Shown piece by piece: positions 15,985-25,543 of a DNA stretch of 36,043 nucleotides. The stretch is taken from the NCBI GenBank assembly GCA_002347755.1, contig DDXT01000061.1:1-36043 (forward strand), read 5' to 3'. The notes below the pieces were generated by a model. It was given only the letters and a program-made list of their open reading frames with translations, ran no database searches and was not told where the DNA came from. This DNA is from Caryophanales bacterium UBA2253. GTDB lineage: Bacteria; Bacillota_I; Bacilli_A; ML615J-28; CAG-698. A program made the translations under genes and the position numbers. How positions within the stretch are numbered: position 1 is the stretch's first letter; each line of letters begins with the position of its first letter.

Positions 15985-17379
15985 ATGTTTTTGATCACAA
16001 TGAACACGATAGAAATAATCATAGCCATGTTTTTGGTGTTTTTGGTCTTTCTGCTTGCCCTCTGTCTGCTTCGGGCCGCCTTCATCCGAAACAAAGAGAT
16101 CCGGATCCTTCAGCTTGACGAGCACAGCGACCAGCAGCACGGCTACTTTCTGAACAAACTGAAAGGACTGATCGAGATCAAAACTTCCAGTTTTGAAGAT
16201 CCGGAATTTTTCCTGATCTTCCAAGAAAAAATCAAGGCGGATTTTCCGTTCATTCATGATTGTTTCAACAAAGAAAAAGTCGGCCGCAACGCCGTCTTTA
16301 CTTCCAAGGTCAAGATCGAAGGAGCCCCGAACATTCTGTTCGCCGCCCATGTTGATTACACCTCCAACATTCAGGAAGTCAAGATCGAAGACGGCGAGCT
16401 TTACGGAAACGGAACCTTCGATTCAAAGAGCCTGTTCTTCTCCATGTTCGAAGCGGTCGAAAAGATCCTGACCGAACAGTCGCGGCTGGACGTCAACCTG
16501 ACCATGGTCATGACCACGGATGACGAAACCACCCAAGACGGGATGAGTCACATCGTTGACCAGTTTCTCAAAACCGGTAAATTCTTCGATTTGGCGATCG
16601 AAGAAGGATCCGGGATCGTCGACCCCGCTTATTTCGGATTAATGAGTCATTATGCCCTGATTGGCATCGGTTTGACCGGGGAAACCACCGTGCGATTCAA
16701 GACGGATAAATCAGAAAACGGGGAGAAAAATCTTTCGGCGTTTTTGGAGGACCTTCAGAAAAACGGGGTTTTTAAACCGAAAATCGACCAAAAGGCCATG
16801 ATCCCGCTTCGGAAAATGGCCAAGGACCTGCCGTTTTTTGAAAGGTTCTTCTTCGATAATCTGTTCATCTTTCGACCGTTCGTCAAAAGAAAGATCGATG
16901 AAGAATACCTGGGGCTTTCCAAACTTCTGAAGACTCAGATCATCATGGGCGAAGTCGAATGCACCGAAGAGGAATGCCATGCGGATCTGACCTTCGAACT
17001 GGCCACTCACAATACTGCCGCCGACATCATTTTGGCGCTTTCCAAAAGTCTGAGAAAATACGGAGTGGAGTATCAGCTGCTGAATAACGTCGATGCCACC
17101 AAGATCGCCGACGTTCACAGCGAAAGCTACAAAGTCGTTGAAAAGACCATCCGTCAGGTTTACAAGAACATCTATACCGCGCCGGTCATCGTCACCAACA
17201 TTTCTGAAAAACGGTATTTCGATAAAGTCAGCGACTGCGTCATTCGCTTTTCGCCTTTGTATTACACCACCGCCGCTTACCGCGAAAGCAAAAAAGGGCT
17301 GGAGCATGTTTCCGGAAAATCATTATGCTACGCGGTCAGCTTCTTTCAGGGAATATTGAAAACCTACACAAGGAGATAA
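15985..17379 (+). CDS. Membrane-anchored M20-like metallopeptidase
   Basis: A 464-residue protein with one N-terminal transmembrane helix (about residues 8-32) followed by an M20 carboxypeptidase-type domain, similar in plan to the CPS1/PM20D1 branch. Metal-site signatures are AAHVDYTSN (His 122, Asp 124) and GNGTFDSKS (Asp 146). The segment that is usually D-E-E reads TTDDETTQDG (about 177-186), so the general-base Glu may be replaced by Asp 180. GGTG lies 6 bases before the ATG at 15985; the in-frame GTG at 15976 sits in that site. It has its own strong promoter, and the zinc-ribbon gene follows closely. Substrate unknown; activity is uncertain because of the altered motif. Confidence 0.8.
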   Translation: MFLITMNTIEIIIAMFLVFLVFLLALCLLRAAFIRNKEIRILQLDEHSDQQHGYFLNKLKGLIEIKTSSFEDPEFFLIFQEKIKADFPFIHDCFNKEKVGRNAVFTSKVKIEGAPNILFAAHVDYTSNIQEVKIEDGELYGNGTFDSKSLFFSMFEAVEKILTEQSRLDVNLTMVMTTDDETTQDGMSHIVDQFLKTGKFFDLAIEEGSGIVDPAYFGLMSHYALIGIGLTGETTVRFKTDKSENGEKNLSAFLEDLQKNGVFKPKIDQKAMIPLRKMAKDLPFFERFFFDNLFIFRPFVKRKIDEEYLGLSKLLKTQIIMGEVECTEEECHADLTFELATHNTAADIILALSKSLRKYGVEYQLLNNVDATKIADVHSESYKVVEKTIRQVYKNIYTAPVIVTNISEKRYFDKVSDCVIRFSPLYYTTAAYRESKKGLEHVSGKSLCYAVSFFQGILKTYTRR

Positions 17380-17381
17380 AA

Positions 17382-17768
17382 ATGTATTGCACGAATTGCG
17401 GCCGCGAGGTCGGAGAAAATCATAAGTATTGCAGCAACTGCGGAAAAGAGATCCGGCGGGCGCAGCCCTCGGAAATCCGGATCAAACCGGTTCCAGTCAT
17501 CGCGGTTGTTCCCGAGAAACCGCTGGACACGATGGGAAAGATCATGATCGGGTTGAGCCTGACGGCGCTAGTTTGCGCCATGTTTCCGCTTCATGACGGC
17601 GTTCTCGTCGCCGGGACGGCTTTCGGAGTCGGGGCATTGATCCTGGCCATCCTTCAAAAAATGAAAGGCGCTCCCCGTTTTGTCACTTCCGCCATCATCA
17701 TGGCACTAACCGCCATTGCGGTTTCGGCCTGCTGGTTCGTTTTCTTCAACATCGCTTTTCCAAGATAA
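17382..17768 (+). CDS. Zinc-ribbon membrane protein
   Basis: A 128-residue protein with an N-terminal zinc ribbon (MYCTNCGREV then KYCSNCGKEI, two CxxC pairs), a Pro/Val-rich linker, and about three hydrophobic segments (roughly residues 50-68, 72-90 and 100-123). AAGGAGAT precedes the ATG. It starts two bases after the peptidase stop, so it is in that operon. Such proteins are common in Bacillota and of unknown function. Confidence 0.8.
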   Translation: MYCTNCGREVGENHKYCSNCGKEIRRAQPSEIRIKPVPVIAVVPEKPLDTMGKIMIGLSLTALVCAMFPLHDGVLVAGTAFGVGALILAILQKMKGAPRFVTSAIIMALTAIAVSACWFVFFNIAFPR

Positions 17769-17804
17769 AAAAAACAAACCCGGCATTTATCCCAACCAGG
17801 TTTG
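17768..17804 (-). terminator. Terminator of the HIT gene (minus strand)
   Basis: CAAACC (17775-17780) and GGTTTG (17799-17804) pair; read on the minus strand the hairpin is followed by a long run of T. Confidence 0.65.
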
Positions 17805-17817
17805 TGATCATGCTTTG

Positions 17818-17837
17818 GGCAGCTTGGCTGCCTTTTA
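17818..17837 (+). terminator. Terminator of the zinc-ribbon gene
   Basis: GGCAGC and GCTGCC form a tight stem with a TTG loop, followed by TTTTATT. Confidence 0.75.
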
Positions 17838-18239
17838 TTAATTTCGTTTGATTCTTTCGGCCAAAGTCTGCAATTCGGAATCCGAAAGCTGATTTTTTGT
17901 GAAACGGAAAGTCACGCTGTCGTTTTCGTAACGCGGGATGATGTGAACGTGGGCGTGCATGACCGATTGTCCGGCGCTTTCGCCGCAATTGTTCAGAATG
18001 TTCATCCCCGAGACGTCCAAATTTTTCTTGATCTGCTTGGCCAGTCTGACCGTCAGGGCAAACAGCCGTCCGGCGGCGGCTTCTTCCATCTCCAAAACAT
18101 TGTCATAATGCTTTTTGGTCACGACCAAAGCATGCCCGACCGAAGCCTGAGAGATGTCCAGGAAAGCCAGAAATTCTTCATCTTCATAAATTTTGTATGA
18201 TGGGATCTCGTCTTTGACTATTTTACAAAATATGCACAT
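17838..18239 (-). CDS. HIT-family nucleotide hydrolase
   Basis: A 133-residue histidine-triad protein. It has the N-terminal CIFC zinc pair of the Hint/PKCI branch and the HIT motif HAHVHIIP (95-102), with His 97 as the expected nucleophile. Hint enzymes hydrolyse adenosine phosphoramidates and related nucleotide conjugates; the physiological substrate is usually unclear. AGGAGGAACCGAT precedes the ATG. It is convergent with the zinc-ribbon gene and divergent from the Gx transporter gene. Confidence 0.93.
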   Translation of the reverse strand: MCIFCKIVKDEIPSYKIYEDEEFLAFLDISQASVGHALVVTKKHYDNVLEMEEAAAGRLFALTVRLAKQIKKNLDVSGMNILNNCGESAGQSVMHAHVHIIPRYENDSVTFRFTKNQLSDSELQTLAERIKRN

Positions 18240-18259
18240 ATCGGTTCCTCCTGTTATCG

Positions 18260-18288
18260 ATTATATAAAAAAACGATTGGAAAAGCAA
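18260..18288 (-). promoter_or_regulatory. Promoter of the HIT gene
   Basis: On the minus strand a TTGCTT -35 (18288-18283), 17-bp spacer and perfect TATAAT -10 (18265-18260). It overlaps the oppositely oriented promoter at 18277-18305. Confidence 0.7.
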
Positions 18289-18305
18289 TCTTTATGTGGT
18301 AGAAT
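18277..18305 (+). promoter_or_regulatory. Promoter of the Gx transporter gene
   Basis: TTGGAA (18277-18282), a 17-bp spacer and TAGAAT (18300-18305). Its -35 box is interleaved with the divergent HIT promoter. Confidence 0.6.
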
Positions 18306-18342
18306 ATCGTATAAATGCATTAAGAAAAGGAGCGAAGCGCCC

Positions 18343-18876
18343 ATGAACAGCCTGAGAGCCAAGATCAATACCCGCCACATCGTGCTCATTTCCGCCCTCG
18401 TCACCCTGGGCGTCATTTTCTCGATTTTCGACCGTTTCATCTCCCAGCTGGCCTTTCCTTTTCTGCCGACCGCGAAGATCGGCTTGGCCAACATCGTCAT
18501 TCTGATCGGCATCTATCGCTTCAAATTCAAAGAAGCTTTGCTCATGACCATTTTGAAAAGCACGCTGGTCGGACTGATCCTCGGAAGCCCGATCACTTTT
18601 GTCATCGGGTTCACGGCTTCGATGCTCAGCTTTTTTGGAATGTATGCGGCTTACAAACTTCTCAACCGGGGCGCGAGCATGATCTCGATCAGCGTCATCG
18701 GCGGATTTTTGCACATTTGGGGCCAATTGTTGGCGGTGGCGGTCATTTATCAGCTCGGAAGCGCGGTCCTGACTTACGGGGCCCTGTTGGTCTTTGTGTC
18801 GCTCTTAACCAGCATCATCATTGGTTTCGTCGGCATCCGGATGCTGCGGATTTTTGACCAAAAGGAAAACTCTTAA
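18343..18876 (+). CDS. Gx transporter / heptaprenyl diphosphate synthase component I-like membrane protein
   Basis: A 177-residue polytopic membrane protein with about five hydrophobic segments. The opening NTRHIVLISALVTLGVIFSIF and the later FLPTAKIGLANI are typical of the family annotated as Gx transporter or heptaprenyl diphosphate synthase component I, which resembles the S components of ECF vitamin importers. AAAGGAG lies before the ATG at 18343. No partner ECF genes are near, so the substrate cannot be inferred. A terminator stem includes its stop codon. Confidence 0.75.
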   Translation: MNSLRAKINTRHIVLISALVTLGVIFSIFDRFISQLAFPFLPTAKIGLANIVILIGIYRFKFKEALLMTILKSTLVGLILGSPITFVIGFTASMLSFFGMYAAYKLLNRGASMISISVIGGFLHIWGQLLAVAVIYQLGSAVLTYGALLVFVSLLTSIIIGFVGIRMLRIFDQKENS

Positions 18877-18896
18877 ATTGAATTTAAGAGTTTTTT
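18870..18896 (+). terminator. Terminator overlapping the Gx transporter stop
   Basis: CTCTTAAA (18870-18877) pairs with TTTAAGAG (18883-18890) around TTGAA, then six T. The stop codon is inside the stem. Confidence 0.85.
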
Positions 18897-18938
18897 CATA
18901 CCGAAACCGATGAATTTCTAACGCCATGCCAATGAAAG

Positions 18939-18947
18939 TGATATAAT
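18939..18947 (+). promoter_or_regulatory. Extended -10 promoter of the DHH operon
   Basis: TGA followed by a perfect TATAAT (18942-18947), 23 bp before the ATG, with no recognisable -35. Confidence 0.6.
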
Positions 18948-18970
18948 ACAAGAAAGAAACGGAGAACGAT

Positions 18971-19915
18971 ATGTACGAAAACATTCTGAAGCGAATCCAA
19001 GAGTTTGATTCAATCATCATTCATCGGCATTCCCGGCCGGACGGCGATGCCATGGGCAGCCAGATCGGTTTGAGGGAAGCCATCAAAACCACCTTTCCCG
19101 AGAAGACCGTTTTGGCGCCGGGAGACACCAGCGACCGCTATTCTTTCTGCGGCGACGTCGATTTGGTTCCGGATCATTTGTATCCGGAAGCTTTGGTCTT
19201 CGTTTTGGATACCTCCGAAGAATACATGATCAGCGACCGCCGTTACGCGCAGGGGAAATACATCATCAAGATCGACCATCATCTCACCAAAGGCGAGTTC
19301 GGAAACGAACAGCTGGTCAATACCGAATTCGAGAGCTGCGCCGGATTGGTGGCGGACATCATTTTTCAAACCGGAATGAAGCTCAATTCTCAGGGAGCCA
19401 AGGCGCTGTTCGCGGGAATCGTCACCGACAGCGGGCGGTTCCGCTACGATTCCGTTACCGCCCGGACCTTCGAGACCGTCGCGAAACTGTTGAAATATGA
19501 TTTTCCGATCTCCGAAGTCTACAACAACCTGTACATTGAAGAACTGAAAACGGTGCGGCTGCGCGCCAAGTTCACGCTGAACTTTCAACTGACCCCGGGC
19601 AACGTCGCTTACATGAAGAATACGGCTCGGGACATCAAGGACTATGAATCGGACCTGCCAACCATCTCCCGGGGCATGGTCAATACCATGTCCGGAATCA
19701 AAGGCATCGACATTTGGGTGAATTTCACCGAAGACGAAACCGCCAAAACCGTAATCGCGGAGATCCGTTCAAGCAAATACAACATCAATGAAGTGGCCGT
19801 CAAATACGGAGGAGGCGGACATCAGCTGGCCAGCGGCGCGACGCTCAAGTCGTTCGCTGAAGCCGACGCCATGCTCGCCGATCTTGACGCCATGGCGAGG
19901 ACAAACCAAAAATGA
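18971..19915 (+). CDS. DHH/DHHA1 phosphoesterase, NrnA-like (copy 1)
   Basis: A 314-residue bifunctional oligoribonuclease/pAp phosphatase-type protein. Metal-site motifs are RPDGDAMGS (Asp 24, Asp 26), VLDTSEE (Asp 80) and IDHHLT (102-104). TDSGRF follows, and the DHHA1 substrate motif YGGGGHQLASGA lies near the C-terminus. NrnA-type enzymes degrade very short RNAs and 3'-phosphoadenosine phosphates; some relatives act on cyclic dinucleotides or pApA. A GGAGA site precedes the ATG. It overlaps a second paralogue by four bases (ATGA), followed by surE, so a nucleotide-turnover operon is likely. Confidence 0.9.
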   Translation: MYENILKRIQEFDSIIIHRHSRPDGDAMGSQIGLREAIKTTFPEKTVLAPGDTSDRYSFCGDVDLVPDHLYPEALVFVLDTSEEYMISDRRYAQGKYIIKIDHHLTKGEFGNEQLVNTEFESCAGLVADIIFQTGMKLNSQGAKALFAGIVTDSGRFRYDSVTARTFETVAKLLKYDFPISEVYNNLYIEELKTVRLRAKFTLNFQLTPGNVAYMKNTARDIKDYESDLPTISRGMVNTMSGIKGIDIWVNFTEDETAKTVIAEIRSSKYNINEVAVKYGGGGHQLASGATLKSFAEADAMLADLDAMARTNQK

Positions 19916-20883
19916 ATGAAAAACTAGAAATACTTAATAAAATCAAACAGTACGACACGATCATCATCCTCAGGCACATCCGTCCGGACGGGGATTGTCT
20001 GGGCAGCTCGCTCGGGCTCCGCGAGATCCTTCGGGCTTCATTTCCGAACAAAAAGATCTACAGCCTCGGGGAAGACGAAAGCGACTATCTGTCCTTCTTG
20101 GGGGCCGAGGATCCAAAATTGGATCCGGAAGCTTACAAAGACGCGCTGGTGATCGTGCTGGATACCGCCACTTCCGAACGCATCGACAATCAGCTGTTCG
20201 GTTCCGCGAAGGAGATCATCAAGATTGACCACCATCTGCGGGTCGAGGATTACGGAGCCACCAATTATGTCCGCGAGGATCTGCCCGCGACTTCCGCGAT
20301 CATCATGGATCTGGTTCTGACGTTCAAAGACGAACTCAAGTTTAACCAACAAGCCGCCAAATATCTGTATGTTGGTCTGGTGACCGATACCGGCCGGTTC
20401 AAATATCACGGGGTCGGCCCGGAAGTCATGCGCATGGCCGCGGCGATGTTGGAACAAAACATCGATCTGGACGACATCTATGCTCATCTTTACATCCAGG
20501 ACCCAAAACCCCTGAAACTTCAAGGCTACATCCTCAACCATTTCAAGACGACCGAACACGGAGTATCTTATGTGTTTCTGAGCCGTTCGCTTCAAAAACG
20601 CTTCGGAGTCAGCACCGAGGAAGCCTCGGCGCTGGTCAACATGCTGGACAGCATCCGCGGCCATCTGATCTGGATCTTCTTCGTCGCGGGAAAAGAAAAG
20701 ATCCGGGTCCGGATCCGTTCCCGTTTTGTTGGGGTGAATGAACTGGCGGCCAAATACCACGGCGGCGGACACCGCCAAGCCAGCGGCGCCTCGCTTTCCC
20801 ACCGTTCCGAGATCAAAAAAATGTTGAAAGAAGCCGACTTGCTGCTTCTGGAATACAAAACCGCCCATCCGGAGGCTTTCTGA
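19912..20883 (+). CDS. DHH/DHHA1 phosphoesterase, NrnA-like (copy 2)
   Basis: A 323-residue paralogue of the gene just upstream. It has RPDGDCLGS (Asp 26, Asp 28), VLDTATSER (Asp 84), IDHHLR (106-108), TDTGRF and HGGGHRQASGAS. All catalytic positions are kept, so both copies look active. The two share the family core but differ widely elsewhere, which suggests an old duplication and different substrates. It starts in the ATGA overlap with copy 1 and ends in a TGATG overlap with surE. Which of the two is the true NrnA cannot be told from motifs. Confidence 0.9.
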   Translation: MNEKLEILNKIKQYDTIIILRHIRPDGDCLGSSLGLREILRASFPNKKIYSLGEDESDYLSFLGAEDPKLDPEAYKDALVIVLDTATSERIDNQLFGSAKEIIKIDHHLRVEDYGATNYVREDLPATSAIIMDLVLTFKDELKFNQQAAKYLYVGLVTDTGRFKYHGVGPEVMRMAAAMLEQNIDLDDIYAHLYIQDPKPLKLQGYILNHFKTTEHGVSYVFLSRSLQKRFGVSTEEASALVNMLDSIRGHLIWIFFVAGKEKIRVRIRSRFVGVNELAAKYHGGGHRQASGASLSHRSEIKKMLKEADLLLLEYKTAHPEAF

Positions 20884-21611
20884 TGAAGATTCTCATTACC
20901 AATGATGATTCGATCAATTGCGAAGGGCTGCGGATCCTGACCGAACGGGCGAAGAAATACGGAACCGTCACGGTCGTGGCCCCCAAACACGAACAAAGCG
21001 CCAAGAGCCATGCCATCAACGTCCGAAGCGGGTTTGAAATAACCGCCCAAGAAGCCGGGCTGGGAGTGCCGTCCTATGTTTGCGATTCCACGCCCGCGGA
21101 TGCGGTTCGGGCCGCGAAATACGGTTTGGGTCTGGATTTCGAGATCGTTTTTTCGGGAATCAACAACGGCTTCAACCTCGGCGAGGACATCTTGTATTCC
21201 GGAACCGTTTCAGCGGCCATGGAAGCGGTGCTGATGGGCAAAAAAGCGATTGCTTTCTCGGTGGCGCCAGGCGATTATGCTTCCGGAGACGCGGCGTTTG
21301 ATGAAGCGATGGCGTTCATTCTTGACAATTCTTTGTTTGAATTCGGAGATCTGTTCAACGTTAACATTCCGAAAAACCATCAAGGGATCCGGATCACCAA
21401 ACAGGGAAACACCAATTTCGATACCCGTTTCGAGCAGGAAGAAAGCTTGTTCTTCCAGCGCGGACATCATCAGTATCATCTTGACGAAAACGAGCACGAC
21501 GACGTTTGGGCCATTGAACACGGATACATATCCGTAAGCCCGCTGTCCGCCGACCGCACCGATTACCAAGCATTGAAAAAAATACTTGAAAAAAATGTCG
21601 GCTTGCGGTAA
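20883..21611 (+). CDS. surE: 5'/3'-nucleotidase SurE
   Basis: SurE is a metal-dependent phosphatase that removes phosphate from nucleoside monophosphates, often a stationary-phase survival factor. The 242-residue protein has the N-terminal metal motif ITNDDSINCEGL (usual TNDDG, here with Ser after DD), FSGINNGFNLGED and YSGTVSAAMEA, all family hallmarks. The start overlaps the previous stop (TGATG), so expression is coupled with the two DHH enzymes. Together the three could take short RNA or dinucleotides to mononucleotides and then to nucleosides. Confidence 0.93.
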   Translation: MKILITNDDSINCEGLRILTERAKKYGTVTVVAPKHEQSAKSHAINVRSGFEITAQEAGLGVPSYVCDSTPADAVRAAKYGLGLDFEIVFSGINNGFNLGEDILYSGTVSAAMEAVLMGKKAIAFSVAPGDYASGDAAFDEAMAFILDNSLFEFGDLFNVNIPKNHQGIRITKQGNTNFDTRFEQEESLFFQRGHHQYHLDENEHDDVWAIEHGYISVSPLSADRTDYQALKKILEKNVGLR

Positions 21612-21614
21612 AAT
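21586..21614 (+). promoter_or_regulatory. Promoter of rpoE inside the end of surE
   Basis: TTGAAA (21586-21591), a 17-bp spacer and TAAAAT (21609-21614), 21 bp before the rpoE ATG. Confidence 0.6.
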
Positions 21615-21635
21615 GTGTAGTACGGAGGAAACAAA

Positions 21636-22217
21636 ATGAACACCAACGATTCAATGTTAGAAATAGCACTGCGAAAAATGAAATCCCGACGCAATCCGAG
21701 GACCATCGCCAAAATCGCAAAAGATGTTTTCGAAGAGCAGGGATTTTCGCCGGAAGAAAGCGAGAAACTTTTCACCCAATTTCACATCGACTTCATGCTT
21801 TCCGGATACTTCATTTGTTGCGGAGAAGATAAAAACGGAGTCAAACTTTGGGATCTGAAAAACCGCCAGCCGTCCAGTCTGCTGGACAAAGACGGAAACT
21901 ATCTTGAAGATCTTTACAGCGATGACGAGGAAGTTCTGAAGAACGAACTTACCGACGATACCGTTTATCCGGCTCCGCTGAATAAAGAATTCGAAGACGA
22001 AACTTATGACGAAGACGAAGATGAAGACGAAGAGAAACCGGAACATGACGACATCGAGGAAGATCTTCTGAGCGAAGGAATCGGAATTCCGGAAGGGGAA
22101 GCCGAACTGGTCATTACCGAAGTCGACAATGAAATCGAGGATGACACGCCGGACGATGAATTCAAGATTGACGAATTCGAGATCGAGGAAGCCAAGAAAA
22201 ACAAAGAAAACAAGTAA
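21636..22217 (+). CDS. rpoE: RNA polymerase delta subunit
   Basis: Delta is a Bacillota-specific polymerase subunit that speeds core recycling and sharpens promoter choice. The 193-residue protein has an N-terminal winged-helix HARE-HTH domain (about residues 1-75, ending near GVKLWDLKNRQ) and a long, extremely acidic C-terminal half rich in Asp and Glu, the classical delta layout. ACGGAGGAAAC precedes the ATG. pyrG follows, as in Bacillus and many relatives. Confidence 0.93.
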   Translation: MNTNDSMLEIALRKMKSRRNPRTIAKIAKDVFEEQGFSPEESEKLFTQFHIDFMLSGYFICCGEDKNGVKLWDLKNRQPSSLLDKDGNYLEDLYSDDEEVLKNELTDDTVYPAPLNKEFEDETYDEDEDEDEEKPEHDDIEEDLLSEGIGIPEGEAELVITEVDNEIEDDTPDDEFKIDEFEIEEAKKNKENK

Positions 22218-22223
22218 AATCTG

Positions 22224-22252
22224 TTGCTTTTGTTCAATCTTTTGATTATAAT
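22224..22252 (+). promoter_or_regulatory. Candidate pyrG promoter
   Basis: TTGCTT (22224-22229), a 17-bp spacer and a perfect TATAAT (22247-22252). It lies upstream of a strong hairpin, so transcripts from it would meet that hairpin before pyrG. Confidence 0.6.
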
Positions 22253-22265
22253 GGAATAGAGCCAA

Positions 22266-22306
22266 AAAACAGTTCTCAAGCGAGTTGAGAACTGTTTTAT
22301 ATTTTT
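22266..22306 (+). terminator. Hairpin between rpoE and pyrG, terminator or attenuator
   Basis: A perfect 14-bp stem (22266-22279 with 22285-22298), a 5-base loop GCGAG and a TATATTTTT tail, ending next to the pyrG Shine-Dalgarno site. It may simply end the rpoE transcript. Because a promoter lies before it, it may also act as a pyrG attenuator. Confidence 0.8.
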
Positions 22307-22319
22307 GGGGAGGAAAACC

Positions 22320-23915
<1,596 letters not shown>

Positions 23916-23923
23916 ATTGCCTA

Positions 23924-23949
23924 GCCTCCGCCGATCCGGAGGCTTTTTT
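23924..23949 (+). terminator. Terminator after pyrG
   Basis: GCCTCCG (23924-23930) pairs with CGGAGGC (23937-23943), followed by six T. Confidence 0.92.
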
Positions 23950-23963
23950 CATGTTTTTGATTC

Positions 23964-23992
23964 TTTACTAATTCGGCCGTCTATGTTAGAAT
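23964..23992 (+). promoter_or_regulatory. Promoter of the FAD-dependent dehydrogenase gene
   Basis: TAGAAT (23987-23992) with an upstream TGT extended element and a weak TTTACT -35 at 23964. Confidence 0.5.
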
Positions 23993-24047
23993 AAACGGTC
24001 AAGAGAACTAAATGAAACGGCGATTGGCGGAAAAGAGGCAAACGGAT

Positions 24048-25469
24048 ATGAAGAATTATGACTGCATCATCGTGGGGGCGGGGCCGACCGGGCTCTTCTG
24101 CGCTTACGAATTCATGAAGAAAAGTCCGGAATCCCGGGCTCTTCTCATCGACAAAGGCAATGACATATATCACCGCAACTGTCCGATCCTCAACAAAAAG
24201 ATCGATAAATGTCCGCGGAATGACAAAGGCGAGATCGGGTGCAAACCCGGATGCTTCATGAGCACCGGCTTTGGGGGCGCGGGCGCCTATTCCGACGGAA
24301 AATATAACATTACTACCGAATACGGGGGCTGGATGCTCGATTACATGGATGAAGAAAGGCTGATGGAACTGATCAACTACGTCGATTCCGTCAATCTGGA
24401 ACACGGAGCCAGCCGCGAGATCACCGATCCCGAGACGCCCGCCGTCCGGGAGATCGAAAAGAAAGCCATCGCGGTCGGATTGAAACTGCTTAGGGGAAAA
24501 GTCAGGCATCTGGGAACGGAAGAAAACCTCCGGATCCTGAAAAACATCTATGAGCACATGAAAGACCATGTTGATTATCTGTTCGCGAAAAAAGTGACCA
24601 ACGTGATCGTTGAAGACGGAACCGCGGTCGGCGTCGAACTGGATGACGGCCAGACCTTCCTTGGAAAAAACGTTGTCATCGGCGTCGGTCGGGACGGATC
24701 GATGTGGCTGCAGCAGATGCTCGAATCCCACGGCGTCAAATTCAAAAACAACCAAGTTGACATCGGCGTTCGGGTCGAGACCAACGACATCGTCATGGAA
24801 GAGATCAACAAAAACCTTTACGAAGGCAAATTCAAATTCAACACCAGCGTCGGGACGACGGTCCGGACCTTCTGTTCCAATCCGAGCGGCCACGTGGTCG
24901 TGGAAAACCAAAACGGCATCATCCTTTGCAACGGCCATGCATTCCGCGATCTGCGGCTCGGGACCGAAAACACCAACTTTGCGCTTTTGGTATCCCATGA
25001 ATTCGACGAACCGTTTGACAATCCGAACGAGTTTGCCCAGGAAGTCGCCAAACTGGCGAACAAACTGAGCAACGGCTCGGTCATCGTTCAAAGATACGGC
25101 GACATCATCCGGGGCCGGAGATCCACGCCGAAGCGGATCAAAGAATGTTTCGTCACTCCGACTTTGAAAGAAGCCATTCCCGGGGATCTGGGGCTGGTCC
25201 TTCCTTACAATACGATGAAATCGCTGATTGAAATGATGACGGCGCTGAATTACGTGACTCCTGGGATCGCCAGCGACCATACCCTGTTCTACGGCGTCGA
25301 GGCCAAATTCTACAGCGCCCGTCCGGAAGTCAACGAACACTTTGAAACCAAGATCAAAAACCTTTACGTCGGCGGCGACGGAGCCGGAATTACCCGGGGG
25401 CTGGCGCAAGCCGGAGCCAACGGCGTCTCGATCGCCCGTTCGATCATCGCTCAAAATCATCTTCAATGA
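24048..25469 (+). CDS. FAD-dependent dehydrogenase/oxidoreductase
   Basis: A 473-residue flavoprotein of the uncharacterised FAD-dependent dehydrogenase group (COG2509-like). The N-terminus is a classical dinucleotide-binding fold, YDCIIVGAGPTGLFCAYEF, with an acidic residue after the second strand (LLIDKG). A Cys-containing stretch follows (CPILNKKIDKCP, then CKPGCFMSTGFGGAGAYSDG). The C-terminus has the second FAD motif YVGGDGAGITRGLAQAGANG. I chose the ATG at 24048, directly before the FAD fold and after AGAGG; the longer form from 24012 adds 12 residues. The substrate is unknown. A terminator follows directly. Confidence 0.85.
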   Translation: MKNYDCIIVGAGPTGLFCAYEFMKKSPESRALLIDKGNDIYHRNCPILNKKIDKCPRNDKGEIGCKPGCFMSTGFGGAGAYSDGKYNITTEYGGWMLDYMDEERLMELINYVDSVNLEHGASREITDPETPAVREIEKKAIAVGLKLLRGKVRHLGTEENLRILKNIYEHMKDHVDYLFAKKVTNVIVEDGTAVGVELDDGQTFLGKNVVIGVGRDGSMWLQQMLESHGVKFKNNQVDIGVRVETNDIVMEEINKNLYEGKFKFNTSVGTTVRTFCSNPSGHVVVENQNGIILCNGHAFRDLRLGTENTNFALLVSHEFDEPFDNPNEFAQEVAKLANKLSNGSVIVQRYGDIIRGRRSTPKRIKECFVTPTLKEAIPGDLGLVLPYNTMKSLIEMMTALNYVTPGIASDHTLFYGVEAKFYSARPEVNEHFETKIKNLYVGGDGAGITRGLAQAGANGVSIARSIIAQNHLQ

Positions 25470-25474
25470 ATGAC

Positions 25475-25502
25475 AAGCTTTCCTTTTTGGGAAGCTTTTT
25501 AA
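25475..25502 (+). terminator. Terminator after the FAD dehydrogenase
   Basis: AAGCTTTCC (25475-25483) pairs with GGGAAGCTT (25489-25497, one T-G pair) around five T, followed by TTTTAATT. Confidence 0.8.
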
Positions 25503-25503
25503 T

Positions 25504-25524
25504 TATAGACGTAAACAATCTATA
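25504..25524. promoter_or_regulatory. Candidate PadR operator
   Basis: A perfect 6-bp inverted repeat TATAGA/TCTATA with a 9-bp spacer, 20 bp before the PadR start and next to a TATTAT -10-like box (25527-25532). PadR regulators typically bind inverted repeats in their own promoters. The role is inferred. Confidence 0.35.
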
Positions 25525-25543
25525 TTTATTATACGTGAGAACC

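Noticed and set aside
24012..24047. Twelve-residue N-terminal extension of the FAD dehydrogenase
   Set aside because: The FAD fold begins right after the ATG at 24048, which has its own ribosome site; the upstream ATG has a weaker one.
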